The notes: generated by a model from the letters alone, not told the origin. Counted from the first letter of the stretch, positions 1 through 9,516 are shown. The stretch: 64,000 bases of DNA from Zhihengliuella sp. (GCF_031178195.1 NZ_JAPSJL010000003.1:419390-483389), one strand, 5' to 3'. Numbers and translations are program-made.

Positions 1-978
1 GCCGAAGCGCCGCAGCACCGCCGTCAGGCCCAGCGCCACGAGCTGGCAGGCGCCGAGGGCCGCGAGTGCCGAACCGGTGACGTGCAGCAGGTCCAGGGGT
101 GCCGACGTGTGCGGGGCGGCGAGCGCGAACCACCACGGGGTCGGCTCCGTCGCGTCGAAGTAGTAGCCCGTCCCCAACGCCAGTTCGAGCTGCGCCGCGT
201 CGACGCCCAGAGCCTGCGCGAGCGCGGGCCGCGCCCCGGGCAGGCCGAGCAGCCAACCGCTCAGCAGGCGCGCCGCGACCGCGAGGACGCCGCCGCCGAA
301 CGTCAGGAGCAGGGCGACCGGCGGGTGCTGGAGCCGCAGCCGGCCCGCCCAGAGTCCCACGAGCACGAACGAGACCCACACGACCACCGGGTAGTACCCG
401 GTGAGGAGCAGGTTCCCGGCCAGCGCCGCCGGGGAGCCGAGGTCGGTGAACGTCGGCGCCGCGCCGCCGCCGGGCAGCTCCAGCGCCGGACCCAGCGGCG
501 AGCCCGCCAGCCAGAGCCCGGCGGCGTAGAGCACCACCGGGGAGACCAGGATCCAGCCGACGGCCCACAGCAGGAGGGTCCGCGGCCGCGCGCCGAGGAA
601 GGGGACGGCGGCCAGGAACAGGAGGCCGTAGTGGACGAGGATGACGGCGACGTTCGTGCTGAGCATCCCGCAGGCCAGGCCGATGGCGGCGATCACGAGG
701 GCGCGGACGACGACGGAGCGGCGCGCCCCGGCGAGCCGCGCCGCCGTCGGTCCGGCCGAGCCGCCGGTCAGCAGCGCCAGCCCGACGCCGGCCAACACGG
801 CGAACAGGGCCGACGCGCGCCCGGCGAACCACTCGGCCGCCCACGTGGTGGCGAACCCGCCGTCGGCCGTGGAGGCGGCCAGGGGCACGAGGTGCGTGGC
901 CATCATCCCCAGCAGCGCGATCCCGCGCGCCGCGTCGACGCCGGCCACACGGGCGCTGGCGGGGGAGGAGTGGCTCAT
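1..978 (-). CDS. DUF1624/heparan-alpha-glucosaminide N-acetyltransferase-like membrane protein (partial)
   Basis: An open frame runs from ATG at 978 to the window edge with no stop, so the C-terminus is missing (about 326 codons seen). The N-terminus reads RVAGVDAARGIALLGMMATH, the typical opening of DUF1624/DUF418-type multi-pass proteins related to lysosomal HGSNAT acyltransferases. Repeated hydrophobic segments suggest at least seven membrane spans in the visible part. The substrate cannot be inferred. The gene is divergent from dapA, with 113 bp between the two start codons. Confidence 0.8.
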   Translation of the reverse strand, partial: MSHSSPASARVAGVDAARGIALLGMMATHLVPLAASTADGGFATTWAAEWFAGRASALFAVLAGVGLALLTGGSAGPTAARLAGARRSVVVRALVIAAIGLACGMLSTNVAVILVHYGLLFLAAVPFLGARPRTLLLWAVGWILVSPVVLYAAGLWLAGSPLGPALELPGGGAAPTFTDLGSPAALAGNLLLTGYYPVVVWVSFVLVGLWAGRLRLQHPPVALLLTFGGGVLAVAARLLSGWLLGLPGARPALAQALGVDAAQLELALGTGYYFDATEPTPWWFALAAPHTSAPLDLLHVTGSALAALGACQLVALGLTAVLRRFG

Positions 979-1091
979 GGGGGACAGCCTATGGCCGCGC
1001 CCGCCCGACGTGCGCGCCGGACGCGTCGGCGGACCGGAACGCGGCGTCTCCGACGCGACGCGCGGTCCGCCCAGACGGTAACGTGGGGGCC

Positions 1092-2021
1092 ATGTCTGAC
1101 ACCGCCGCCGCCCCCGCAGTCGCTGCCGCCCGCCCGGACCTCCCGTTCGGCACGCTCTCCGTCGCCATGGCCACCCCGTTCACCCGCGACGGCGGCGTCG
1201 ACTACGAGCAGGCGGCCGCCCTGGCGACCAAGCTCGTCGACGAGGGCTGCGACTCGCTGGTCGTCACCGGCACCACGGGTGAGACCTCCACCCTGACGGA
1301 CGAGGAGAACCTGGGCATGTTCCGGGCCGTGGTCGAGGCCGTGGGCGGCCGCGCCAAGGTCATCGCCGGCTCGACGACGAATGACACCCGCCACTCGATC
1401 CACCTCACCACCGAGGCCGCCGAGCTCGGGGTCGACGGCGTGCTGGTCACCGCCCCGTACTACAACAAGCCCAGCCAGGCCGGCGTCATCGCCCACGTCG
1501 AGGCCATCGCCGCGGCCACCGAGCTGCCGATCATGCTCTACGACATCCCGGGCCGCTCCGGCATCGCGCTGTCCACCGAGACGATCATCCGCCTGGCCGA
1601 CCACCCGCGCGTGATCGCGCTCAAGGACGCCAAGGCCGACTACCAGGCGACCACGCGCGTCCTGGCGAACACCGACCTGCACGTCTACTCGGGCGACGAC
1701 GGTCTCACGCTGCCGCTGATGGCCGCCGGCGCCGTCGGCGTCGTCTCCGTGACGGCCCACGTGGCCGCACCGCTGTTCCGCGAGCTCGTCGACGCGGTAC
1801 ACGCCGGCGATCTGGCCGCGGCCCGCCGGGCCCACTTCGCGATCGACCCGATCCAGCGCGCCGTGATGACCCACGCGCAGGGCGCCGTCGCGGCCAAGGC
1901 CGTCCTCCACTGGCAGGGCGTCCTGCCGAACCCGGCCGTCCGCCTGCCCCTCGTCGAGCCGTCCGAGTCCGAGGCCGCGGCGATCCGCGCGGACCTCGCG
2001 GAGGCCGGCTGGGACCTGTAG
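1092..2021 (+). CDS. dapA: 4-hydroxy-tetrahydrodipicolinate synthase
   Basis: Cytoplasmic TIM-barrel lyase that condenses pyruvate with aspartate semialdehyde in the diaminopimelate/lysine pathway. The 309-aa protein has the family signatures: TGTTGE (residues 59-64), YYNKP (123-127), Tyr150 in MLYDIPGR and the Schiff-base lysine K178 in VIALKDAKAD. A GTG at 1083 is in frame, but ATG 1092 is preferred. TAACGT at 1079-1084 lies 7 nt before it, which suggests a leaderless mRNA. rnj follows after 10 bp, a common actinobacterial pairing. dapF lies further along in the window. Confidence 0.96.
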   Translation: MSDTAAAPAVAAARPDLPFGTLSVAMATPFTRDGGVDYEQAAALATKLVDEGCDSLVVTGTTGETSTLTDEENLGMFRAVVEAVGGRAKVIAGSTTNDTRHSIHLTTEAAELGVDGVLVTAPYYNKPSQAGVIAHVEAIAAATELPIMLYDIPGRSGIALSTETIIRLADHPRVIALKDAKADYQATTRVLANTDLHVYSGDDGLTLPLMAAGAVGVVSVTAHVAAPLFRELVDAVHAGDLAAARRAHFAIDPIQRAVMTHAQGAVAAKAVLHWQGVLPNPAVRLPLVEPSESEAAAIRADLAEAGWDL

Positions 2022-2031
2022 GGGGAGCCCC

Positions 2032-3738
2032 GTGAGCGCGACCTCCGTGGCCCTGGCCGACGACGCCCGCCTGAACCAGCCGCCGGAACTCCAGCCCGGG
2101 ACGCTCCGGGTGGTGCCGCTCGGCGGCATCGGCGAGATCGGCCGCAACATGACCGTCTTCGAACTGGACGGCAAGCTGCTGGTCGTCGACTGCGGCGTCC
2201 TCTTCCCCGAGGAGACCCAGCCCGGTGTGGATCTGATCCTCCCGGACTTCTCCTACCTCCGGGACCGGCTGGACGACGTCGTCGGCGTGGTCCTCACGCA
2301 CGGGCACGAGGACCACATCGGGGCGGTCCCGTACCTGCTCCGGCTCAAAGCCGATCTCCCGCTCATCGGCTCCCGGCTGACCCTCGCCCTCGTCGAGGCC
2401 AAGCTGGCCGAGCACCGCATCAAGCCGTTCACGCTCGTGGTCGCCGAGGGCCAGCGCGAGCGGCTGGGCCCCTTCGACTGCGAGTTCATCGCCGTCAACC
2501 ACTCCATCCCCGACGCGCTGGCCGTGTTCGTCCGCACCACCGCCGGGACCGTGCTGCACACGGGCGACTTCAAGATGGACCAGCTGCCCATCGACGGCCG
2601 GATCACGGATCTGCGCGCCTTCGCCCGCGTCGGCGAGGAGGGCGTGGATCTGTTCCTCCCCGACTCCACGAACGCCGACGTCCCCGGCTTCACGACGGCG
2701 GAGCAGGAGATCGGCCCCGTCCTCAGCCGGCTCATGGCTGCAGCCCCGAAGCGCGTCATCGTCGCCTCCTTCTCCTCGCACGTCCACCGCGTCCAGCAGG
2801 TCCTCGACGCCGCTCGCGAGCACGGGCGCAAGGTCGCCTTCGTCGGCCGCTCGATGGTGCGCAACATGGGCATCGCCGCCCAGCTCGGCTACCTCGACGT
2901 CCCGGAGGGGATCCTCGTGGACCTGAAGCGGATCGACGAGGTCCCGGAGGACCGCCAGGTCCTGATGTCCACCGGATCCCAGGGCGAGCCCATGGCCGCG
3001 CTCTCGCGCATGGCGAACGGCGACCACGCGGTCCGCGTCGGAGCCGGCGACACCGTCGTCCTGGCCTCCTCGCTCATCCCCGGCAACGAGAACGCCGTCT
3101 TCCGGGTGATCAACGGGCTGATGCGCCTGGGCGCGGAGGTGGTCCACAAGGGCACGGCCCGCGTCCACGTCTCCGGCCACGCTTCCGCCGGCGAGCTGCT
3201 CTACTGCTACAACATCATCAAGCCCCGGAACGTCATGCCCGTGCATGGGGAGACCCGGCACCTGATCGCCAACGGCCGCCTCGCCGAGGCCACGGGGGTT
3301 CCCGCGGAGAGCGTCCTGCTGACCGAGGACGGGTCCGTCGTGGACCTGCGCGACGGCGTCGCACGCCAGGTCGGCCAGATCGAGTGCGGCTACGTGTACG
3401 TCGACGGGTCCAGGGTCGGCGCGGTCACCGATGACGACCTCAAGGACCGGCGGACCCTCGGCGAGGAGGGGTTCGTCTCCGTGATCTCCGTGGTCAACCG
3501 CCAGGACGGCACCATCGTGTCCGGCCCGGACATCCACGCCCGCGGCGTCGCCGAGGACGACGCCGTGTTCGAGGAGATCCGGCCCCGCATCGCGGAGGCC
3601 CTCGCCGAGGCCGTCCGGAACAATCCCACACACACCACGCACCAGCTCCAGCAGGTGGTGCGACGGGTCATCGGCGCGTGGATCGGGCGCAAGCTGCGGC
3701 GCCGTCCGATGATCGTGCCGGTGGTCCTCGAGGCCTAG
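2032..3738 (+). CDS. rnj: Ribonuclease J
   Basis: Metallo-beta-lactamase/beta-CASP nuclease with 5'-3' exo- and endonuclease activity in RNA processing and turnover. The 568-aa length is normal. The zinc motif HGHEDH lies at residues 90-95. GGIGEIGRNM near residue 31 and VHVSGHAS plus the C-terminal RNase J domain are also present. Translation starts at GTG 2032 behind a strong GGGGGAG Shine-Dalgarno. It probably shares a transcript with dapA, 10 bp upstream. Confidence 0.95.
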   Translation: MSATSVALADDARLNQPPELQPGTLRVVPLGGIGEIGRNMTVFELDGKLLVVDCGVLFPEETQPGVDLILPDFSYLRDRLDDVVGVVLTHGHEDHIGAVPYLLRLKADLPLIGSRLTLALVEAKLAEHRIKPFTLVVAEGQRERLGPFDCEFIAVNHSIPDALAVFVRTTAGTVLHTGDFKMDQLPIDGRITDLRAFARVGEEGVDLFLPDSTNADVPGFTTAEQEIGPVLSRLMAAAPKRVIVASFSSHVHRVQQVLDAAREHGRKVAFVGRSMVRNMGIAAQLGYLDVPEGILVDLKRIDEVPEDRQVLMSTGSQGEPMAALSRMANGDHAVRVGAGDTVVLASSLIPGNENAVFRVINGLMRLGAEVVHKGTARVHVSGHASAGELLYCYNIIKPRNVMPVHGETRHLIANGRLAEATGVPAESVLLTEDGSVVDLRDGVARQVGQIECGYVYVDGSRVGAVTDDDLKDRRTLGEEGFVSVISVVNRQDGTIVSGPDIHARGVAEDDAVFEEIRPRIAEALAEAVRNNPTHTTHQLQQVVRRVIGAWIGRKLRRRPMIVPVVLEA

Positions 3739-3791
3739 CGCCGACCGTGTAAATCCGGGGCGAGCGCGGCCCCAGGCGGTACGGTGGGCCC

Positions 3792-6773
3792 ATGGCCACC
3801 CGCACCGCACCCCGCCGGCCCAGTTCCAACGCGCGTTCCCAGTCGACGCGCTCCTCCGGCGCGCGCGGGTCCGGATCGACCGGCAAGGCCAAGGGCGGGG
3901 CGAAGAACGCCCCGGTCCAGCACGACTTCCCGTGGCCCGTCCGGGCCGTCCGCGGCGCCTGGATGGGCATCGCCCGCATGGTGGGCGGCGCCTTCCGCCA
4001 GATCGGCAGCACGGTTCGTCCCGAACTCGAGGTGCGCCGCGACGGGACCGGGCTCTTCCTCGTCGTCGTGGCGCTCGTCGTCGCCGTCGTCGAGTGGTGG
4101 GGGCTGCGCGACGTCGGCGGATTCGGCACCTGGGTGCACAACATCGCCGCCGGTTCCATCGGGTACATGGCCGTTCTGCTGCCGCTGGTCCTGCTGATCG
4201 GCGCGCTCCGACTCTTCCGCTACCCGGAGGACGACGCCACCAACAACCGCGTCGGCATCGGCTTCGCCGTCGGCATCGCCGGCGGTGCGGGCATCGCCCA
4301 CTGCGTCGCCGGGATCCCGACCGTGAACGACGCCTTCGAGCAGCTCTGGGCCGGCGGCGGCGTCCTCGGCTACCTGCTCACGTCGCCGCTGGCGGGCCTG
4401 CTCTCGCGCTGGGGCGCTCTGGCCGTCATGGCGCTGCTGGTCCTCCTGTCCCTGATGATCACGACGGCGACGCCCCTGAAGCGCATCCCCGAGCGCGTGC
4501 GGACCGGGTACCGCTGGCTCGTCGGCCAGGACGCGGAGTCGGACGCGCAGTGGGAGCGCGAGAAGCGCCAGCGGCAGGAGGAGCACGACCAGAGCTACCT
4601 GTACGAGCGGGACAAGGCCGGTGCGGCGGGCGGGAAGCCGCCCAAGGAGAAGCGCAAGTCGCTCTTCTCCCGCGACCGGAAGGGCCAGGACGAGGTCTTC
4701 GACGCCGAGGACGAGGGCTTCACCGGCGACGCGGCCTACGAGCAGGCCGTCATCGCCGAGTCCGACGACGACGCCGGCGAGGCGAAGACCGAGGCCATCG
4801 ACCTGGCGGCCGCACCCTCCGTGCCGCCGGGCGTCCGCCGTCCGACGGCGGCCGAGAAGGCCATGGCCCGGATGAAGGAGCAGATCGGGCTCGGCGGGCC
4901 CGAGGCCGACCCGGCGGCCGCGACGCCGTCGTCCGCCTCCAGCGCGGGCACCCCCGCCGAGCCGGCCACCGAGGCCCTGGACGCGGACGCGGTCAACCAG
5001 GCGCTCGCCCCCGAGAACGCGACCCGGCCCATCGCCAAGGCGCCGCTGCCGCCGATCCCGCAGCGCACCGAGCAGCTCCAGCTGGCCGGCGACGTCGCCT
5101 ATACCCTGCCGCCCTCGGAGTTCCTCCCGCCGGGCCCGCCCGCCAAGGAGCGCTCCGAGGCGAACGACGCCGTCGTCGAGGCCCTCACACAGACCCTCGA
5201 CCAGTTCAAGGTCGACGCGCAGGTCACCGGGTTCAGCCGCGGGCCGACGGTCACCCGCTACGAGATCGAGCTGTCGCCGGGCACCAAGGTGGAGAAGGTC
5301 ACCGCGCTCTCCAAGAACATCTCCTACGCGGTCGCGTCCTCGGACGTGCGCATCCTCTCGCCGATCCCGGGCAAGAGCGCCATCGGCATCGAGATCCCGA
5401 ACGCCGACAAGGAGGTCGTCGTCCTCGGCGACGTGCTCCGCTCCAACGCCGCCCGCAAGACCGACCACCCGATGGTCATGGGCGTCGGCAAGGACGTCGA
5501 GGGCGGGTTCGTCGTCGCGAACCTGGCCAAGATGCCGCACATGCTCGTCGCCGGCGCCACCGGCGCGGGCAAGTCCTCGTTCGTGAACTCGATGATCACC
5601 TCCATCCTCATGCGGGCCACGCCGGACGAGGTGCGCATGGTGATGGTCGACCCCAAGCGGGTGGAGCTCACCGCCTACGAGGGCGTGCCGCACCTGATCA
5701 CGCCCATCATCACGAACCCGAAGAAGGCCGCCGAGGCGCTCCAGTGGGTCGTCAAGGAGATGGACACCCGGTACGACGACCTCGCCAACTTCGGCTTCAA
5801 GCATCTGGACGACTTCAACAAGGCGGTCCGCGCCGGTAAGGTCACCCCGCCCCCGGGCAGCGAGCGCGTCCTGCGCCCCTACCCGTACCTGCTGGTGATC
5901 GTGGACGAGCTCGCGGACCTGATGATGGTCGCCCCGCGCGACGTCGAGGACTCGATCGTCCGCATCACCCAGCTCGCCCGCGCCGCCGGCATCCACCTGG
6001 TCCTCGCCACCCAGCGCCCCTCGGTCGACGTCGTGACCGGCCTCATCAAGGCCAATGTCCCCTCGCGCATGGCGTTCGCGACGAGCTCGGTCACCGACTC
6101 CCGCGTCGTCCTCGACCAGCCCGGCGCCGAGAAGCTCCTCGGCCAGGGCGACGCCCTGTTCCTGCCCATGGGCGCCTCGAAGCCCATGCGCGTCCAGGGT
6201 GCCTGGGTGACGGAGTCGGAGATCCACCGGGTCGTCGAGCACGTCAAGAGCCAGCTCTCGGCCGTCTACCGGGAGGACGTCGCCGTCGAGGCGCCGAAGA
6301 AGCAGATCGACGAGGAGATCGGCGACGACCTGGAGGTGCTCCTCCAAGCCACCGAGCTCGTCGTCACCACCCAGTTCGGCTCCACCTCGATGCTCCAGCG
6401 CAAGCTGCGCGTCGGATTCGCCAAGGCCGGCCGGCTCATGGACCTGCTCGAGTCCCGCGGCGTCGTCGGGCCGTCGGAGGGCTCGAAGGCCCGCGACGTC
6501 CTCGTGAAGCCGGACGACCTCCCCGGGGTGCTCGCCGCGATCAGGGGCGACACGCCCCCGGCCGGCGCCTCCGACGTCTCCGCCGCCGACGCCGCGCTCG
6601 TGGACAACGCCAACGCCAACCACACTGAGGAGACGCGCGAGTACGCCAGTGCCCAGCAGTACTCCAACGACGTGCTGGCGGACCAGGAGGCCGGCGTCCC
6701 GGAAGCCGTCGACTACTACGACGGCGACGACGACAGTGGCGACGACGACGCCTGGCAGCTGACCGGCAGGTAG
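3792..6773 (+). CDS. ftsK: DNA translocase FtsK
   Basis: Septal DNA pump that clears and orients chromosome termini at division. The 993-aa protein has a basic N-terminus, an N-terminal block of four or five predicted membrane spans (roughly residues 85-225), an acidic and proline-rich linker, the RecA-like motor with Walker A GATGAGKS at residues 588-595, Walker B VIVDELADLMM, and a C-terminal winged-helix gamma domain ending near RKLRVGFAKAGRLMDLLE. The C-terminus is very acidic. TACGGT at 3780-3785 sits 6 nt before the ATG. Confidence 0.95.
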   Translation: MATRTAPRRPSSNARSQSTRSSGARGSGSTGKAKGGAKNAPVQHDFPWPVRAVRGAWMGIARMVGGAFRQIGSTVRPELEVRRDGTGLFLVVVALVVAVVEWWGLRDVGGFGTWVHNIAAGSIGYMAVLLPLVLLIGALRLFRYPEDDATNNRVGIGFAVGIAGGAGIAHCVAGIPTVNDAFEQLWAGGGVLGYLLTSPLAGLLSRWGALAVMALLVLLSLMITTATPLKRIPERVRTGYRWLVGQDAESDAQWEREKRQRQEEHDQSYLYERDKAGAAGGKPPKEKRKSLFSRDRKGQDEVFDAEDEGFTGDAAYEQAVIAESDDDAGEAKTEAIDLAAAPSVPPGVRRPTAAEKAMARMKEQIGLGGPEADPAAATPSSASSAGTPAEPATEALDADAVNQALAPENATRPIAKAPLPPIPQRTEQLQLAGDVAYTLPPSEFLPPGPPAKERSEANDAVVEALTQTLDQFKVDAQVTGFSRGPTVTRYEIELSPGTKVEKVTALSKNISYAVASSDVRILSPIPGKSAIGIEIPNADKEVVVLGDVLRSNAARKTDHPMVMGVGKDVEGGFVVANLAKMPHMLVAGATGAGKSSFVNSMITSILMRATPDEVRMVMVDPKRVELTAYEGVPHLITPIITNPKKAAEALQWVVKEMDTRYDDLANFGFKHLDDFNKAVRAGKVTPPPGSERVLRPYPYLLVIVDELADLMMVAPRDVEDSIVRITQLARAAGIHLVLATQRPSVDVVTGLIKANVPSRMAFATSSVTDSRVVLDQPGAEKLLGQGDALFLPMGASKPMRVQGAWVTESEIHRVVEHVKSQLSAVYREDVAVEAPKKQIDEEIGDDLEVLLQATELVVTTQFGSTSMLQRKLRVGFAKAGRLMDLLESRGVVGPSEGSKARDVLVKPDDLPGVLAAIRGDTPPAGASDVSAADAALVDNANANHTEETREYASAQQYSNDVLADQEAGVPEAVDYYDGDDDSGDDDAWQLTGR

Positions 6774-6776
6774 CCT
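6771..6776 (+). promoter_or_regulatory. -10 element of pgsA overlapping the ftsK stop
   Basis: TAGCCT lies 6 nt before the pgsA GTG start, matching the TANNNT leaderless layout seen repeatedly in this window. Its first three bases are the TAG stop codon of ftsK. No clear -35 element is visible. Confidence 0.45.
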
Positions 6777-6782
6777 GAAACC

Positions 6783-7415
6783 GTGACAGAACCCCGCTCG
6801 AACCCCGCCCCGGTGCCCACGCTGAACATCGCCAACGTGCTGACCGTCCTGCGCATCGTCATGGTGCCGCTGTTCGCCTGGCTCTTCGTCCTGGACGCCC
6901 CCGGCGGAGAACCGCAGTACGCCGGATGGCGCTGGGCCGCGGCCGGCGTGTTCGCCCTGGCGATGTACACGGACAAGCTCGACGGCGACCTCGCGCGCAG
7001 CCGCGGCCTCATCACGGACTTCGGCAAGATCGCGGACCCCATCGCCGACAAGCTCCTCACCGGTGCGGCGCTGGTGCTCTTCTCCCTCTACGGCGAGCTG
7101 TCCTGGTGGGCCACCGGCATCATCCTCGTGCGCGAGTGGGGCATCACCGTCATGCGATTCGTGGTGATCCGCTACGGGGTCATGCCCGCCTCGAAGGGCG
7201 GCAAGCTCAAGACCGTCACGCAGGCGCTCGGGATCTTCCTCCTGCTGCTGCCGATCGCCCATACCATCGCGTGGCTGGGAGTGGTTGCCCTGGCGATCAT
7301 GTGGCTCGCCGTGGCACTCACGCTGTACACCGGCATCGTCTACGTCGTCGACGCCATCCGGCTCCGCGCTGCCGCCACCTCGGGGCGCGAGGCCGACGGA
7401 GGCGAGCGTTCGTGA
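6783..7415 (+). CDS. pgsA: CDP-diacylglycerol-glycerol-3-phosphate 3-phosphatidyltransferase
   Basis: Integral membrane enzyme making phosphatidylglycerol phosphate from CDP-diacylglycerol. The 210-aa protein shows the complete CDP-alcohol phosphotransferase signature, D-K-L-D-G-D-L-A-R followed by G-K-I-A-D-P-I-A-D, with every catalytic aspartate, and several hydrophobic helices. The start is GTG 6783. The stop overlaps the cinA start (GTGA), indicating translational coupling. Other CDP-alcohol transferases share the motif, but the ftsK-pgsA-cinA order supports this assignment. Confidence 0.9.
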   Translation: MTEPRSNPAPVPTLNIANVLTVLRIVMVPLFAWLFVLDAPGGEPQYAGWRWAAAGVFALAMYTDKLDGDLARSRGLITDFGKIADPIADKLLTGAALVLFSLYGELSWWATGIILVREWGITVMRFVVIRYGVMPASKGGKLKTVTQALGIFLLLLPIAHTIAWLGVVALAIMWLAVALTLYTGIVYVVDAIRLRAAATSGREADGGERS

Positions 7416-7951
7416 GCGGCTCGAGTCGTGGCCGCCGTGCGGCGCCCGGCGCCGTGCCGTCCGGTGAGGGGGCGGAGCTCGCCGCGGCGATCGTGGCGAG
7501 TGGGACGGAACAGGGTCTGACCGTCGCGACGGCCGAGTCGCTGACGGCCGGCCTCGTCGCTGCCGCCCTTGCCGACGTCCCCGGATCGTCGGCGGTTCTG
7601 CGCGGGGGAGTGGTGAGCTACCACAACGCGGTCAAGTCCGGGCTGCTGGGGGTCCCGGAGGAGCTCCTCGCCGAGCGCGGGAGCGTCGATCCGGAGGTGG
7701 CGCGGAGCATGGCCGCCGGAGCGCGGGCGGCCTGCGGCGCCGACATCGCGGTCTCGACGACCGGCGTGGCGGGGCCCTCGGCCCACGACGGCAAGCCGGT
7801 CGGCACCGTGTACATCGGGTGGGCCGATGCGGAGGGGACGGGCGTCGTCGAACTGGATGCGGCGGGGACGCGGGTGCAGATCCGGCACGCGGCGCGGGAC
7901 GCCGCACTCGCAGCGTTGGCCGATCGGATCGTCGAGCGTCCGGTCGCCTGA
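7412..7951 (+). CDS. cinA: CinA C-terminal family nicotinamide-nucleotide amidase
   Basis: 179-aa stand-alone CinA C-terminal (PncC) domain. Family members deamidate nicotinamide mononucleotide in the pyridine-nucleotide cycle. Diagnostic stretches are TVATAESLTAGLVAAALADV, GGVVSYHNAVKSGLLGV, STTGVAGP and GKPVGTVYIG. The GTG start overlaps the pgsA stop by 4 bp. An in-frame extension back to 6926 would overlap pgsA heavily and is rejected. Only the small amidase domain is encoded, as is usual in actinobacteria. Confidence 0.88.
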   Translation: MSGSSRGRRAAPGAVPSGEGAELAAAIVASGTEQGLTVATAESLTAGLVAAALADVPGSSAVLRGGVVSYHNAVKSGLLGVPEELLAERGSVDPEVARSMAAGARAACGADIAVSTTGVAGPSAHDGKPVGTVYIGWADAEGTGVVELDAAGTRVQIRHAARDAALAALADRIVERPVA

Positions 7952-7991
7952 CCGCAAGCTCAGCATTCCCCACATGTGACGTGCGTCTACT

Positions 7992-8020
7992 GGTGATCCC
8001 CGCCGCGCTGCGGCTAGGGT
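7992..8020 (+). promoter_or_regulatory. Possible clgR promoter
   Basis: TAGGGT at 8015-8020 is a plausible -10, about 120 bp before clgR. Just upstream, CCGC-CGCGCT-GCGG forms a short inverted repeat that could bind a regulator such as ClgR itself. The -35 is weak and the assignment tentative. Confidence 0.3.
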
Positions 8021-8140
8021 GAGGGCATCGGGAACAAAAACCCCGGCGGCACCGTTGGACAGGATGAAGGGCTTCAGCGAACAGCGAGCCCCTTACATCG
8101 CACACGGCGGTGTTTTCTATGAAGGAGAACGGCAATACCA

Positions 8141-8569
8141 ATGGTCAAGCAGCCCATCACCATCAACGGCGTCGTCCGTTGGCGTGACGTGGGCACGGCA
8201 GAAGAAGATCGTCGAGACCACAAGGAGCGCAGCATGGTTGTCCTACGCCACGAGATCGGCGAGGTCCTCCGGGACTTCCGTCAGCGTCAGGGTCGCACCC
8301 TCCGCGAGGTGTCGCACAACGCCCGCGTCTCCCTGGGCTACCTGTCCGAGGTTGAACGGGGCCAGAAGGAAGCATCGTCCGAGCTCCTGTCGTCCATCTG
8401 CGGGGCGCTGGACGTTCCGCTCGCGCTCATGCTCCGCGAAGTCAGCGATCGCGTCGCCCTCGCCGAGGGGGTCGGCGTGCCGGACACCGTCCCGAGCGAG
8501 CTGACGAACGAGTTCGGCAAGAACCTCACTCCGGAATGGCCGAAGTCGCCGCAGCCCATGGCCTCCTAG
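8141..8569 (+). CDS. clgR: ClgR family XRE-type transcriptional activator
   Basis: 142-aa DNA-binding protein. In actinobacteria ClgR activates clp protease genes and other stress genes. The helix-turn-helix core reads [20 protein letters not shown], followed by [15 protein letters not shown], a near-invariant ClgR signature. The MVKQP start at 8141 is used because the segment [10 protein letters not shown] before the HTH matches my memory of Arthrobacter homologues. AAGGAG precedes it at a slightly long 13 nt. An internal ATG at 8234 (MVVLRHEIG) is the alternative. The cinA-clgR-recA neighbourhood is typical. Confidence 0.9.
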   Translation: MVKQPITINGVVRWRDVGTAEEDRRDHKERSMVVLRHEIGEVLRDFRQRQGRTLREVSHNARVSLGYLSEVERGQKEASSELLSSICGALDVPLALMLREVSDRVALAEGVGVPDTVPSELTNEFGKNLTPEWPKSPQPMAS

Positions 8570-8593
8570 GCCCCACGACCAGTCGATGACGGC

Positions 8594-8620
8594 GGCCCTC
8601 CTGCTCGGCGCAGGAGGGCC
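8594..8620 (+). terminator. Hairpin terminator after clgR
   Basis: Perfect 10-bp stem GGCCCTCCTG/CAGGAGGGCC with a 7-nt loop, 24 bp after the clgR stop. There is no strong U-tract. Confidence 0.6.
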
Positions 8621-8649
8621 GTCCGTGTTTCCAGGGAGGAGCCAGCGCC

Positions 8650-9516
8650 ATGGACGTGCTGTGTACCGTCGCCGGGTTGGGGCTCGTGCTCTTCGGGGCG
8701 GTGGACATGTTCCAGACCCTGCTCCGCCCGACGGGCCAGGGGAGGACCAGCCGCTTCGTGCTGCGGGGGGTGTGGCGGATCTCGAAGGGGCTCGGCCACC
8801 GCCTCGGATCCGCCGTGGGGCCTGTCGCGATGGTCCTCGTCATCTGCCTCTGGGTCATGCTCATCGCCCTGGGCTGGGCGCTGGTGTACCTCCCCCACCT
8901 GCCGGAGGGCTTCGTCGTCGGGAGCGGGCTCGACCCGAGCGACTACTCGGGCCTCGCCGACGCCCTGTACGTCTCCGTCGTCGCGCTCTCCACGCTGGGC
9001 TACGGCGACGTCGTCCCCGTCGACCCGTGGCTGCAGGTCGTCGCGCCGCTCGAGGCCCTCAGCGGGTTCGCCGTGCTGACGGCCGCGCTGACCTGGTTCA
9101 CGCAGATCTATCCGCCGCTCTCGCGTCGACGCTCCCTCGCGGTGAAGCTCTCCGGCCTGGACAGGACGGGAGCCGCCGAGACGATCCCCCGCCTCGAGGC
9201 GGACGGCCTGGCGCGCCTGCTCGAGGGGCTCGCCGACGAGATCGGGCGCGTGCGGGTCGACTTCGCCCAGCATCCGGAGGCCTTCTACTTCCAGGAGGCC
9301 AGCAGCGACCTGTCCCTGGCCGGCGTGCTGCCGTGCGCCCTGGGCATCCGCGACGCCGCGAGTCCGCGTCCGGAACCCTCCGTGCAGCTCGCCGCACGCC
9401 AGCTCGACTTCACGCTCGAGCAGCTGGCAGAGATTCTGCGCCGCGAGTTCTTCCAGTCGGCCGAGACGACCGAGGAGGTCTTCGCCGCCTACGCCGAGAG
9501 CACGGCCCTCGGCTGA
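8650..9516 (+). CDS. Two-TM potassium-channel-like membrane protein
   Basis: 288-aa protein with an N-terminal hydrophobic segment, a second one around residues 58-78, then a pore region with the K+ selectivity filter TLGYGD at residues 115-120 and a third hydrophobic helix. This matches the ion channel (Ion_trans_2) family. The C-terminal half is soluble, about 140 aa, with no RCK signature that I can recognise. GGGAGGAG precedes the ATG. Ion selectivity for K+ is inferred from the filter alone. Confidence 0.8.
   Translation: MDVLCTVAGLGLVLFGAVDMFQTLLRPTGQGRTSRFVLRGVWRISKGLGHRLGSAVGPVAMVLVICLWVMLIALGWALVYLPHLPEGFVVGSGLDPSDYSGLADALYVSVVALSTLGYGDVVPVDPWLQVVAPLEALSGFAVLTAALTWFTQIYPPLSRRRSLAVKLSGLDRTGAAETIPRLEADGLARLLEGLADEIGRVRVDFAQHPEAFYFQEASSDLSLAGVLPCALGIRDAASPRPEPSVQLAARQLDFTLEQLAEILRREFFQSAETTEEVFAAYAESTALG

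Noticed and set aside
82-1296. 404-codon plus-strand frame at the left edge
   Set aside because: Arg/Gly/Pro-rich nonsense opposite the membrane protein gene and out of frame with dapA.
3735-7262. 1175-codon open frame on the minus strand
   Set aside because: Antisense to ftsK and pgsA. Its composition is typical of high-GC shadow frames and it has no recognisable domain.
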